Source: an uncultured Chloracidobacterium sp.
GTDB taxonomy: Bacteria > Acidobacteriota > Blastocatellia > Pyrinomonadales > Pyrinomonadaceae
Assembly (NCBI GenBank): GCA_937941715.1
Contig: CALDGX010000236.1
Coordinates: 1 to 12,837, forward strand
Length of the DNA stretch: 12,837 bases
Direction of reading: 5' to 3'
Shown: one piece after another, positions 1-7,404 of the stretch
How positions within the stretch are numbered: position 1 is the first letter of the stretch
Layout of the letters: each line of letters begins with the position of its first letter
Program-made: the position numbers and the translations under genes
The notes under the pieces: generated by a model
Told to the model about the DNA's origin: nothing
The model's database searches: none
What the model saw: the letters and a program-made list of their open reading frames with translations, nothing else

Positions 1-1427
1 ACATTCTTCTCTTCCGTAAAAAATCTCAATGCCTCAAAGCCGCCTTCGCGGCCGATGCCGCTGTCCTTCATACCGCCGAATGGGGTGCGTAAATCTCTCA
101 GAAGCCAGCAGTTTATCCAGACGATGCCGGATTCAAGCTTTGCCGCCATTCGATGTGCTCGCGAAAGGTTTTCGGTCCAGACGGTCGCCGACAGACCGTA
201 GCGAACGCTGTTTGCGTAAGTCAGAACTTCGTCTTCCGTATCGAACGGCATAATCGTCACGACCGGGCCGAAGATCTCTTCCTGATTCGTCCGGCAATCG
301 TACGGGAGCCCCTCGATAACCGTCGGCTCGATAAACCATCCGTCGGCACACCGGCCGCTCAAAACCGCTTGCTCACCACCCGTCAGAATGCGTCCACCTT
401 CACTTTCGGCGAGTTCAACGTACGACATTATCTTGTCAAAATGCTGCTTTGACACGATCGCTCCGACGTTGGTGTCGGGCAGCAAAGGATCGCCGACCTT
501 TAATTCGGCAACGCGTGCGACAAAGTCCGTTTTGAAACGCTCATAGATCGGCCGCTCGACAAATATCCGCGACCCGCACAGACATATCTCGCCTTGATTT
601 GAGAATGACGAGCGGACCGTGGTTGCCAGCATTTCCTCGTAATTGCAGTCTGCAAAGATGATATTCGGATTTTTGCCGCCGAGCTCGAGCGATAGCTTTT
701 TGAACATCGGTGCGGCCGTCCTGGCAATGGCCTCGCCGGTCGCCGTACCGCCGGTAAACGAGATCGCTTTGACGTCCTTGTGCTCAACAATTGCCGAACC
801 GACCTTTGGCCCAAGGCCGTGAACGATATTCAGAACGCCCGCCGGCAATCCGGCCTCGATGCATAGTTGGGACAACATGTAGGCCGTCATCGGCGTCACT
901 TCGGACGGCTTGGCGACCACTGTACATCCAGCGGCGATCGCCGGGGCGATCTTCCATGTAAAAAGGTATAGCGGCAGATTCCATGGGCTTATACAGCCGA
1001 CCACGCCGAGCGGTTGCCGCAGAGTATAATTTATAGCGTTCTGGCCTATGGTGTCATGCGACTCGTTTGCCGCGTGCATCGACGCCGTTGCATAGAACTT
1101 GAAATTGGCCATCGCTCGCGGAATATCGACCGTCCGGGCCAGCGAAACCGGCTTACCCTGATCCACGCTCTCGGCAACAGCGAACGTCTCGAGATCACGC
1201 TCGATCAGCCCGACCAGCCGCATCATGATGTCGTGCCGGGCCTCGGTAGGCGTCGCCGCCCACGCCGGAAACGCAGCCTGAGCCGCCGCGACGGCCATGT
1301 GCACATCGCGGTCGTCCGAATCGGGTATTTGCGAATAGACCTCGCCGATCGCGGGGTTGTAATTATCGAGATACTTACCCGAAATGGGTTCAGCCATAAC
1401 TCCGCCGATGTAGTTAAGCAGTTTCAT
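1..1427 (-). CDS. Aldehyde dehydrogenase, ALDH8/aminomuconate-semialdehyde type (C-terminus cut by window edge)
   Basis: NAD-dependent aldehyde dehydrogenase of about 475 visible residues. I translated most of the minus strand in segments and found no stop or frameshift; only the last few residues lie beyond position 1. Visible motifs are SPWNLP with the oxyanion Asn near residue 150, LELGGKNP with the general-base Glu at about 248, GEICLCGSR with the nucleophilic Cys at about 282, EEIFGPV, and a C-terminal TPFGGMKDSGIGREGG. The GEICLC and WLLRDLRTPFGG stretches resemble human ALDH8A1 and bacterial 2-aminomuconate/2-hydroxymuconate semialdehyde dehydrogenases. These oxidise the ring-cleavage semialdehyde in the kynurenine route of tryptophan breakdown or in catechol meta-cleavage. 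The family is clear; the substrate is inferred. The ATG at 1427 begins KLLNYIGG, a usual N-terminus for this class, but has no strong Shine-Dalgarno sequence. No other pathway gene is visible. Confidence 0.93.
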   Translation of the reverse strand, partial: MKLLNYIGGVMAEPISGKYLDNYNPAIGEVYSQIPDSDDRDVHMAVAAAQAAFPAWAATPTEARHDIMMRLVGLIERDLETFAVAESVDQGKPVSLARTVDIPRAMANFKFYATASMHAANESHDTIGQNAINYTLRQPLGVVGCISPWNLPLYLFTWKIAPAIAAGCTVVAKPSEVTPMTAYMLSQLCIEAGLPAGVLNIVHGLGPKVGSAIVEHKDVKAISFTGGTATGEAIARTAAPMFKKLSLELGGKNPNIIFADCNYEEMLATTVRSSFSNQGEICLCGSRIFVERPIYERFKTDFVARVAELKVGDPLLPDTNVGAIVSKQHFDKIMSYVELAESEGGRILTGGEQAVLSGRCADGWFIEPTVIEGLPYDCRTNQEEIFGPVVTIMPFDTEDEVLTYANSVRYGLSATVWTENLSRAHRMAAKLESGIVWINCWLLRDLRTPFGGMKDSGIGREGGFEALRFFTEEKN

Positions 1428-1639
1428 AGCGCATACGTTGGGATCCGAAAATAAATCACTCCGAAATCAGCAAGATGAACCGAAGTTGCTTTCATTCGTA
1501 CTGAATCAGGAATATAGTGAGAACATACAGAAGATTGCCGAAATCGACTTGCTTTTGCAAGGATTCGTAATAGATATCTCGGAGGACGAAATTTGGCGTT
1601 GCCTTGTCCTGAGCGAACGACGAATTTCGAACAATTCTT
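1428..1639. promoter_or_regulatory. Divergent intergenic region between aldehyde dehydrogenase and zinc-ribbon gene
   Basis: This AT-richer gap must hold the promoters of two divergent genes. On the plus strand, TTGCTT at 1549 and TAGATA at 1571, 16 bp apart, form a weak sigma70-like pair. A small hairpin, CTTGC-TTTT-GCAAG, sits at 1548-1561, overlapping the putative -35. No site is convincing enough to assign firmly. An open frame from a TTG at 1438 crosses the gap but lacks a ribosome binding site and overlaps the next gene. Confidence 0.3.
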
Positions 1640-2056
1640 ATGACCCGCATATGTCCAAAGTGTAATCAAGTAAATCCACCTGAAGCAGCCTTTTGCCGCA
1701 ACTGCGCCGCACCGATCGGCCCGACTGTCGGAGCACCGCCGCAGCAGTTTGGCGGACAGAATTTCAGCCCGCAGACCGGCGGTCCGCCCGGAGGTGCAGG
1801 CCAAAAGGCGATCGCGGCGTTAGTTTTGGCCATTATCGGCCTTTTGTGCTGTGGCGGCTTTACCGGCGTTCCGGCCGCAATAGTCGGTTGGATGGAACTC
1901 GACGCCATCAAAAACGGCAGGTCGTCGTCCGCGGGCAAATGGATGGCCCAGACCGGATTATGGGGCGGTATCGCTGTCACGGTCATCCACGGAGCGGTGT
2001 GGATCCTGTACCTTTTGATGGGGATGATGGCATCCTCAAATCCATATGGTTACTGA
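1640..2056 (+). CDS. Zinc-ribbon membrane protein with DUF4190-like domain
   Basis: A 138-residue protein. Residues 5-22 form a short zinc ribbon with two CxxC knuckles (C5/C8 and C19/C22). A Gly/Pro/Gln-rich linker runs over about residues 25-55. Two hydrophobic segments follow, near 57-85 and 105-130, with a short polar stretch (ELDAIKNGRSSS) between them. The pattern of hydrophobic helix, small-residue turn, a 'xxAIKNG' loop and a second helix matches DUF4190-type small membrane domains, which often sit behind a zinc ribbon. The molecular function of that family is unknown. The start is the first in-frame ATG giving the CPKC motif; the upstream ribosome site is poor. The stop lies 17 nt before the next ATG, so the gene very likely heads a three-gene operon. 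Confidence 0.85.
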   Translation: MTRICPKCNQVNPPEAAFCRNCAAPIGPTVGAPPQQFGGQNFSPQTGGPPGGAGQKAIAALVLAIIGLLCCGGFTGVPAAIVGWMELDAIKNGRSSSAGKWMAQTGLWGGIAVTVIHGAVWILYLLMGMMASSNPYGY

Positions 2057-2062
2057 TGTTGC

Positions 2063-2076
2063 AAGGAGCCGTTATG
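2063..2076 (+). promoter_or_regulatory. Ribosome binding site fixing the start of the M48-like gene
   Basis: AAGGAG at 2063-2068 lies 5 nt before the ATG at 2074. This favours 2074 over the in-frame ATG at 2056 and over the long open frame that extends back to 1693 inside the previous gene. Confidence 0.75.
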
Positions 2077-3498
2077 AAATGCAGAAACGGACATGAACAA
2101 CCGGAGGCCGGTGCGAATTTCTGTATCTACTGTGGTCAGCCGATGATCGCTGTTGCCCAAGTTCCAGGCCCCGCACCGCCTCAACAACAGCAGGCCGGCA
2201 ACGCTCCGATGCCGCCGAACGACCAATTACATCCTTCAAACTCCGCCCGACCGCCTCAACCCCCGATTCCGCCCGGTTACGGCCAGCAAGTACAACAATA
2301 TCCGCCGGACCAACAACAGTATTACCGGCAAGCACAGGTCGGTGCACAACCGATCGTCTGCGGGTCGTGCGGAGGCAACCCGAACAATCTGCCGGGAAAG
2401 ACGGTCGTCTGCCGCGAATGTCGGCTGCTGAAACCCCTCGTTCCCGGTTATTCGGTCGACAATTCGGCTTTTGCCTGGGCCGCTGACGCCAAGGCGATGG
2501 CGGCGCTCGAGGGTATGACGCCGCTCAACGCCGCCGCCAGGGCCGTTTCGGAAAAGGTTGGTCGCCGCTGGATCGAAGTGACCTTCAACGGCATTTTGCT
2601 CGGCGAAAAGCAGCTGCCGCAGATCTACGGCCAGGCCGTGCGGGCAGCCAGGATCCTGGGAATGTCGCATATGCCTGACATTTACCTGTCCGGAGATCGG
2701 GCATGGGATTGCCTCACTTTCGGGACCAGAAGCAATTCGTTCATCGTGATCGGCTCGGCACTTGCGGCAAACTTTCAGGGAGTCGATATGCTCTTTTTGC
2801 TGGCTCGCGAGATGGGACATTGCCGTGCTGGCCATGCGCTTTGGAAAACTGTCATCCGATTCTTTCTTGGCGAACAAGGCCCGACGAAAGGTATTCTCGC
2901 CGGTGGCATCTTTCAGGCGATCCTGAGCCCGAGCCATCTCGTTTCTGGGGCGATCGAGGTTCCGCTGCTCGCCTGGGCCCGTCAGGCGGAGATCACCGCC
3001 GACCGGGCCGGACTGCTGGCTGTCGGCAGTGAGGAAGTCGCACGGCGGGTGCTGCTCTCCTGGTCGCTTCGGTCGTCGGTGATGTTCAGGCAGATCAATA
3101 TTGACGCCTGGCTCGAACAGCAGAACGAGGAGGAAGACAATTATTCAAAATTGTCCGAAATTACAACTACATCGACGCCGTACATTGGTCCGCGGCTAAA
3201 ACTGCTATCGCAATATGCCGCAAGCCCGGAACTAAAACATTACCTCGGCGTCATTGCGGACTCGATCAAGCGGGGCAGCCCGCGCCCGCAACCGGGCGAG
3301 CGGATGCTGCGATTCAAATGCTCGACTTGCGGGGCTCCGATGAAGGTGCCGGCATCGGTTCTCGAGGGAAAACTCGTGTTGCCGGCCAGGTGCCCCAATT
3401 CAAAATGCGGAGCCATAACGCGTCTGGAAAAGCGGTCCACGCACCCAACAAACAAAAGGCCCAAACGGCCGGGGGAGGAAATAACTGATGCCGAATGA
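2074..3498 (+). CDS. Multi-zinc-ribbon protein with M48 (Ste24/HtpX)-like domain carrying RExxH in place of HExxH
   Basis: A 474-residue protein. In order: an N-terminal zinc ribbon (C3, H7, C17, C20); a Pro/Gln-rich linker over about 30-90; a second ribbon (C96/C99, C113/C116); an M48-like region over about 140-400; a third ribbon (C416/C419, C440/C445); and a basic tail (KRSTHPTNKRPKRP). The M48 signature is visible as LLAREMGHCRAGH (R245, E246, H249) followed by AEITADRAG, where E306 matches the family's third zinc ligand and D310 the conserved Asp. The first zinc-ligand His is Arg, so zinc binding or proteolysis may be altered or lost, although the catalytic Glu is kept. The residue 270-300 stretch is hydrophobic and may be membrane-associated, as in HtpX. 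The start rests on the good ribosome site. The 3' end overlaps the next start by 11 nt, suggesting translational coupling. Substrate and role are unknown. Confidence 0.82.
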   Translation: MKCRNGHEQPEAGANFCIYCGQPMIAVAQVPGPAPPQQQQAGNAPMPPNDQLHPSNSARPPQPPIPPGYGQQVQQYPPDQQQYYRQAQVGAQPIVCGSCGGNPNNLPGKTVVCRECRLLKPLVPGYSVDNSAFAWAADAKAMAALEGMTPLNAAARAVSEKVGRRWIEVTFNGILLGEKQLPQIYGQAVRAARILGMSHMPDIYLSGDRAWDCLTFGTRSNSFIVIGSALAANFQGVDMLFLLAREMGHCRAGHALWKTVIRFFLGEQGPTKGILAGGIFQAILSPSHLVSGAIEVPLLAWARQAEITADRAGLLAVGSEEVARRVLLSWSLRSSVMFRQINIDAWLEQQNEEEDNYSKLSEITTTSTPYIGPRLKLLSQYAASPELKHYLGVIADSIKRGSPRPQPGERMLRFKCSTCGAPMKVPASVLEGKLVLPARCPNSKCGAITRLEKRSTHPTNKRPKRPGEEITDAE

Positions 3499-4507
3499 AG
3501 ACAATGTCGAAAATATGACGATTACGGAAACCGCTCCTGACGGAACGCAAACCGTGATCGAAATATCCACCACTAAACCCGACGATGCGGACGATAAGAC
3601 CTTGATCGAAGAAGTATTTGACGCCGTCTTTGATGACGGTGCCGAAGACTATGAGGTGGGCTCTGCAGACGTTGATGAGCCCGGCGACAGCGAGATGTAC
3701 CAGACGCTGCCGACCGCCGATGAGATCAATATGAACTCAGTCGAGTTCTCGATCGGCCAGGAGACGTTTCCGGCCGGGTATGTCAACACGCCTGACACGA
3801 CACCGGCCGTTGAGACCTCTGACGAAGTGGCGGCGGCGGCCGAAGCTGAACAGACAGCCCATGCCGAGGCTGCACGGGACGCCCAGGCGGCGGCTGATGA
3901 TCTGATCGATCGCGGCGATTACGCGGCCGCGGCCGAAGCAAGGGCCACGGCCGAGGACGAAGCGTACGCTGCCGGTGACGATTCGATGCTTGGTTCATCG
4001 AGTTCGGGTGACCTTGAAAACGCGGCTTACCAACAAGAGACCGCGGCTGAATATCGCGATCAGCAAGCCGAACACATCGCCTCGGGCGACTATGAGGCGG
4101 CGAAACAGGACGCTCAAAATGCCGCGTACGCGACCGAGGATGCGGATTGGAGGGCCGGCGGCGACGACCATTCGGGCCAGTCGGACCGTGATGTTTCGAA
4201 TCTGGACTGGGCCGCCTGGGACCAGAAGAACGCCGATAGTTCCCGGCAGGATGCCGCGTGGTACGCCGAGCACGATCTGCCGGACGCGGCGGCCGCCTCG
4301 GCCGACCAGGCGGGTGTTTACGACGCTCGGGCGGATGATTTCGCCGACCAGGCGGATCCGACAAGCGCGGGCTATGATTATGACCCGTCGTCCGCGGTCG
4401 AGTCAGGCGGTTCGTACGACGCTGCTGATGTCGACACGGGGTTTGACGCCGGAACAGTCGATTCGAGTGCAGCCTCGACGTATGATCCCGGGACCGATGA
4501 CGTTTGA
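3488..4507 (+). CDS. Acidic Ala/Asp-rich repeat protein, function unknown
   Basis: I do not recognise this 339-residue protein. Residues 1-110 are strongly acidic with short predicted-strand patches (TQTVIEIST, NSVEFSIG). Residues 115-290 hold three degenerate Ala-rich units: 'DLIDRGDYAAAAEARATAEDEA' (cut here to its key part: GDYAAAAEA at 143), GDYEAAKQDAQNAAY at 200, and HDLPDAAAASADQAG at 262. The period is about 57-61 residues and the units are rich in Gln, Ala and Tyr/Trp, suggesting helical hairpins reminiscent of TPR-like repeats. The tail beyond 290 is a disordered Asp/Ser/Tyr-rich stretch. There is no signal peptide, membrane helix or Cys. The start ATG overlaps the end of the M48-like gene and has a GGGGGAGG ribosome site about 10 nt upstream. 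The acidic composition contrasts with the basic tail of the preceding protein, so a direct contact is possible but speculative. Synonymous usage still looks like the neighbours. Confidence 0.75.
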   Translation: MPNEDNVENMTITETAPDGTQTVIEISTTKPDDADDKTLIEEVFDAVFDDGAEDYEVGSADVDEPGDSEMYQTLPTADEINMNSVEFSIGQETFPAGYVNTPDTTPAVETSDEVAAAAEAEQTAHAEAARDAQAAADDLIDRGDYAAAAEARATAEDEAYAAGDDSMLGSSSSGDLENAAYQQETAAEYRDQQAEHIASGDYEAAKQDAQNAAYATEDADWRAGGDDHSGQSDRDVSNLDWAAWDQKNADSSRQDAAWYAEHDLPDAAAASADQAGVYDARADDFADQADPTSAGYDYDPSSAVESGGSYDAADVDTGFDAGTVDSSAASTYDPGTDDV

Positions 4508-4511
4508 GCCG

Positions 4512-4618
4512 CGGCCGGATTATGGCCGAGCGACAAAATGAGCGATCGACCCGGGAGGCCCTTTTTTGGGGTATTTGTCCGAGACTGAAGTTGCGGTTTG
4601 ATCGCCGGGCCGGTGATC
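4512..4618. terminator. Convergent intergenic region with weak terminator-like hairpins
   Basis: Two convergent genes end here. CGGCC-7 nt-GGCCG (4512-4528) follows the acidic repeat gene. A run of six T lies at 4562-4567. A hairpin at 4600-4618 (arms GATCGCCG and CGGTGATC) lies 12 nt beyond the peptidase stop. None has a classic GC stem directly followed by a U tract, so the assignment is tentative. Confidence 0.3.
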
Positions 4619-4630
4619 GAAGCTCGGTAT

Positions 4631-5785
4631 TTACTTCAACTTACCGTACTTTCTGAAGATCTCTTTGACCTTGTCGATCGGCAGGGCCTCGACCGTCCGG
4701 CCGTTACCGGTTACGGTCGTGGCTCGAAACAGCGAATTTAATATCGCTTCCTCGGTTGTTTCGATCACGGCCTGAAATAGCGGCGACATTGCGTCATTTC
4801 CGAGCACCTTGACGTCTCTCAATGGTTGTGACGCGATCACCCTGTTCACGGTCGAGAATGCGATCGCATAATCGCCGCTGCCGTTCGACATCGACGAACC
4901 CGTTCGCGCGAGGCCCGCCATCGAACGCTCGGCAAGACGACGGAGCTGTCGGTGATCAAGCGGCGCGTCCGTCGCGATCACGATGATGATCGAACCGTCC
5001 GGCGACGGGTCGGCCTCGGACGAACCCTTAGAAACGGCATTCTTTAAGTAATATTGTTCCAGCTCTTTGGCGACTGGGACACCATCGATCGACAAAATAC
5101 CGCCAAAATTTGACTGGACCAGCACCCCGACCGTAAACCCGCCAAGCGATGCCGTCAATTTTCGTGACGCTGTCCCGATCCCGCCCTTCCATCCGAATGC
5201 GATGGTTCCGGTGCCGGCCCCGACCGAGCCTTCATCGACCGCACCGCTTTTGGCATTTTTGATCGCGCTAAAAACGTCTTCGCGAGACACATGCCGTCCG
5301 CGAATGTCATTCAACCCGCCGTCATTTGTCTCGGCCACGACCGGATTTATCGACCTCACATTTTCGTTACCCTTCAGGCCGAGCATGTAGTCGAGCAGAT
5401 AATCAGCGGTCTTCGGCACCGATAATGTCGAGGTCAGCAGGATCGGCGTCTCGATCTCGCCGAGTTCGTTTACCTGTGTTGATCCGGCGAGTTTGCCAAA
5501 ACCGTTACCGACATATACCGCCGCGGGGACCTTTTCCTGAAACAGATTTCCGCCGTGCGGCAGTATCGCCGTCACGCCCGTCCGAACGTTGTCGCCGCGA
5601 ATGATGGTCGTTTGCCCGACGGTCACGCCGGCAACATCGGTGATCGCGTTAAATGCCCCCGGCGGCAGAACTCCGATCTTGAGCCCCAGGTCAGCGGCCC
5701 GCGGCCTCTGTTCCTGAGCTGAAACAGGGACCACCGCCGCCAGAGCGGCGATAATGATAAACAGTTGTCCGGCAATGCGTTGCAT
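4631..5785 (-). CDS. Secreted P1-family (DmpA/S58) N-terminal nucleophile aminopeptidase
   Basis: Starting at the ATG at 5785, the protein is 384 residues and opens with a signal peptide (MQRIAG, then a hydrophobic core, ending VSAQ), so it probably acts in the periplasm. The mature part matches the DmpA/L-aminopeptidase D-esterase family throughout: AITDVAGVTVGQTT, GNGFGKLAGSTQVNELGEIETPI, PVVAETNDGGLNDIRG, GSVGAGTGT, and PDGSIIIVIATDAPLDHRQL. In this family the precursor cleaves itself before the Ser of the DGS motif (about residue 265 here), which becomes the N-terminal nucleophile. The enzymes release N-terminal residues from peptides, some with D-amino acids. A longer reading frame begins at a TTG (5833) overlapping the dcd stop, but the signal peptide argues for 5785. 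It is the last gene of the minus-strand series, 44 nt after dcd. Its physiological substrate is unknown. Confidence 0.9.
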   Translation of the reverse strand: MQRIAGQLFIIIAALAAVVPVSAQEQRPRAADLGLKIGVLPPGAFNAITDVAGVTVGQTTIIRGDNVRTGVTAILPHGGNLFQEKVPAAVYVGNGFGKLAGSTQVNELGEIETPILLTSTLSVPKTADYLLDYMLGLKGNENVRSINPVVAETNDGGLNDIRGRHVSREDVFSAIKNAKSGAVDEGSVGAGTGTIAFGWKGGIGTASRKLTASLGGFTVGVLVQSNFGGILSIDGVPVAKELEQYYLKNAVSKGSSEADPSPDGSIIIVIATDAPLDHRQLRRLAERSMAGLARTGSSMSNGSGDYAIAFSTVNRVIASQPLRDVKVLGNDAMSPLFQAVIETTEEAILNSLFRATTVTGNGRTVEALPIDKVKEIFRKYGKLK

Positions 5786-5829
5786 GAGATCTTTGGTTAA
5801 GGGCCGCCGCTCTCGCGGACGCCTCCTGA

Positions 5830-6423
5830 TCAAACCTTCGCGAAAGTAAGGCCGGTCTGGCCCTGGTATTTGCCTCCGCGGTCGTTATAGCTGACGGCGC
5901 AATCCTCGTCGGACTCAAAAAAGAGAATTTGTCCGATGCCCTCGTTGACGTAAACACGCAGCGGCAAATTTGCCAGATTCGCGATCTCGACTACCAACCG
6001 CCCGGTCCATCCCGCTTCCAGCGGTGTCGTATTAACTAAAAGTCCGGCCCGAGCGTAGGTCGATTTACCAAGTGCGACGCCGGTCACGTTTCGAGGCATT
6101 CGAAAAGTTTCGACCGTAACACCGAGCCCGTAATGATGGCCCGGCAGGATGTAATATTTCGAACCGTCTTCGGCTGTCTGGAGGTCAGGTTCGATCAGTG
6201 AATATTGTTCGTCGAACCGTTTCGGGTCGATCTCTTTTCCATGCACGCTCGAAAAGATCCGAAAACCGTCGTCTGCCAAACGCATATCATAACCGTAGCT
6301 CGACGCCCCGGCCGAGATGATCTTTCGGCCGTCGATCTCACGAACGAGTTCCGGCAAGAACGGCTCGATCATCTGCTGTTCCTCGGCCATTCGCCGAAGC
6401 CAAATATCTGATTTGATGGTCAT
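5830..6423 (-). CDS. dcd: dCTP deaminase
   Basis: A 197-residue enzyme converting dCTP to dUTP and ammonia, supplying dUMP for thymidylate synthesis. The start MTIKSDIWLRRMAEEQQMIEPF is typical of the roughly 185-200-residue bacterial Dcd subgroup. Diagnostic segments are SSYGYDMRLA near 41-50, LGKSTYARAG (S121, R125), TPLEAGWTGRLVVEIAN with catalytic Glu146, and the C-terminal DRGGKYQGQTGLT nucleotide-binding tail. S121, R125 and E146 correspond to S111, R115 and E138 of the E. coli enzyme. The loop between them is two residues shorter, and the position of E. coli Arg126 is not Arg, as expected for this subgroup. The ribosome site is weak (GAAG just before ATG). A strong hairpin/palindrome lies only 13 nt upstream of the start and probably affects its expression. 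Confidence 0.96.
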   Translation of the reverse strand: MTIKSDIWLRRMAEEQQMIEPFLPELVREIDGRKIISAGASSYGYDMRLADDGFRIFSSVHGKEIDPKRFDEQYSLIEPDLQTAEDGSKYYILPGHHYGLGVTVETFRMPRNVTGVALGKSTYARAGLLVNTTPLEAGWTGRLVVEIANLANLPLRVYVNEGIGQILFFESDEDCAVSYNDRGGKYQGQTGLTFAKV

Positions 6424-6436
6424 ATCTTCAAATTGA

Positions 6437-6471
6437 AAAGGGTAATAAACTTCGACAGTTTATCACCCTTT
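6437..6471 (-). terminator. 14-bp stem hairpin/palindrome between DUF4097 gene and dcd
   Basis: The arms AAAGGGTAATAAAC (6437-6450) and GTTTATCACCCTTT (6458-6471) flank a 7-nt loop. In minus-strand RNA every position pairs, with one G-U. The arm is followed by TTTTC, giving an intrinsic-terminator look for the DUF4097 transcript that ends at 6498. It could equally be a DNA operator for dcd, since it sits 13 nt before the dcd start. Confidence 0.6.
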
Positions 6472-6497
6472 GCACGCAAATCTCGAATACGGCCGAG

Positions 6498-7334
6498 CTA
6501 ATGGTCGGTCAGTTTCAGTGTGCCGTCGCCAACCGTAAATTTGATCGGTATCCCGCCGTTCCCCGCCTTGGCCACGATCGATCTTTCGGTAAATTCGCCC
6601 TTTCGTATCCGCGGTTTTAGTCCCGGAAAGAGATTTTCGATCTTCCCGGTGCGAAGTATGGCGGCATCGATCTCAGCACTGATCGACGTCGGCAAATGTA
6701 CCGTCAGGTCGCCTTTGACCATCTGAACATCGACCGACCGGCCGCGCCACCCTTTCGACACGATCGAGATGTCAGCCGTGCCGGTGCCGATGGTAATGTT
6801 CGTGCCGCCGCCGGAAAGTTCGATACGGGCGTTGGCGTCAAGAAAATTTACCCTTATCGAACCGTCGATCCCCGATATATTCAGGTCACCCTTGCCGCCG
6901 TCGATCTCAAGATCCGAGTAACGCGGTACTGACAGTTTATAGTCAACGCGGTAAGGCAGCCCGAGCAGCCCTTTAGGGAATTTCTTCCAGAGTTTTTTGT
7001 CGCCAACCCGGTTCTGCGTTCCTACCGTTATTACGCCAAATCGGCCGGTGCTCTCCTGCGTAACAAAATCCGTTACGGCGGCAAGCCGGTTAAGGTCCGC
7101 CTCGGTCGCCGCCTGCACCTCGATCTCGGCCGTGATCTCGATCTCGTTCTTTGTCGAACCAATGACCGTAATTGAGCCGTTCGGGGCACCGGCGATCGCG
7201 ATGGTGCCGCCGGCCCCGAAATCGAGCCGGTCGGTTTTGGTAGTGGTCTTTTTTAACAGCTGCTGCGAGTATGCGGCCGTTGCCATTGCGGCGACTGCAA
7301 ATAAGATCACAGCCGATTTTTTGAATTTTGACAT
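6498..7334 (-). CDS. Secreted DUF4097-like beta-strand repeat protein (first copy)
   Basis: A 278-residue exported protein. Residues 1-24 form a signal peptide with a KFKK n-region, a hydrophobic core and a probable cut after AYSQ. The mature part is a run of short beta-strand repeats with Gly turns: GSITVIGSTKNEIEITAEIEV, LEIDGGKGDLNISGIDGSI, LSGGGTNITIGTGTADISIVS, VQMVKGDLTVHLP. This is the ladder pattern of the DUF4097 'putative adhesin' fold. In that family proteins are surface or periplasmic and some take part in cell-envelope stress responses; no catalytic site is known or visible here. GGAGA precedes the ATG at a good distance. It lies 70 nt downstream of a second DUF4097-like gene in the same direction, with a small ACCCG/CGGGT hairpin (7377-7398) between them. 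A strong hairpin follows the gene. Confidence 0.75.
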   Translation of the reverse strand: MSKFKKSAVILFAVAAMATAAYSQQLLKKTTTKTDRLDFGAGGTIAIAGAPNGSITVIGSTKNEIEITAEIEVQAATEADLNRLAAVTDFVTQESTGRFGVITVGTQNRVGDKKLWKKFPKGLLGLPYRVDYKLSVPRYSDLEIDGGKGDLNISGIDGSIRVNFLDANARIELSGGGTNITIGTGTADISIVSKGWRGRSVDVQMVKGDLTVHLPTSISAEIDAAILRTGKIENLFPGLKPRIRKGEFTERSIVAKAGNGGIPIKFTVGDGTLKLTDH

Positions 7335-7404
7335 TAGATCTCCTGCGGGCGAGCGGAAAGGAACTTGAGCGATGTTACCCGTAAAACGTTAGGCGGGTCA
7401 ATGT

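Noticed and set aside
1..1427. Possibility that the aldehyde dehydrogenase is a broken gene, since only short frames appear around it
   Set aside because: The segments I translated by hand, covering most of the minus strand including both ends and all motif regions, read without stops in one frame; the gene simply runs off the window edge.
1438..1665. Open frame of 75 codons between the aldehyde dehydrogenase and zinc-ribbon genes
   Set aside because: It begins at TTG without a ribosome site, overlaps the zinc-ribbon gene by 26 nt in another frame, matches no family I know, and lies where divergent promoters are expected.
1693..2073. N-terminal extension of the M48-like protein
   Set aside because: This stretch is the out-of-frame reading of the zinc-ribbon/DUF4190 gene; a good ribosome site sets the start at 2074.
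3868..4360. GC-rich repetitive tract in the acidic gene as a DNA satellite or CRISPR-like repeat
   Set aside because: The repetition is at the protein level and degenerate; no DNA unit repeats exactly with regular spacers.
3783..4364. Long minus-strand frame rich in Arg/Pro opposite the acidic repeat gene
   Set aside because: It is the antisense shadow of GAC/GCC-rich codons. Its composition is typical of such shadows and it has no domain or start signal.
5786..5833. TTG-initiated N-terminal extension of the P1 peptidase
   Set aside because: It would put an Arg-rich stretch before a complete signal peptide that starts naturally at 5785.
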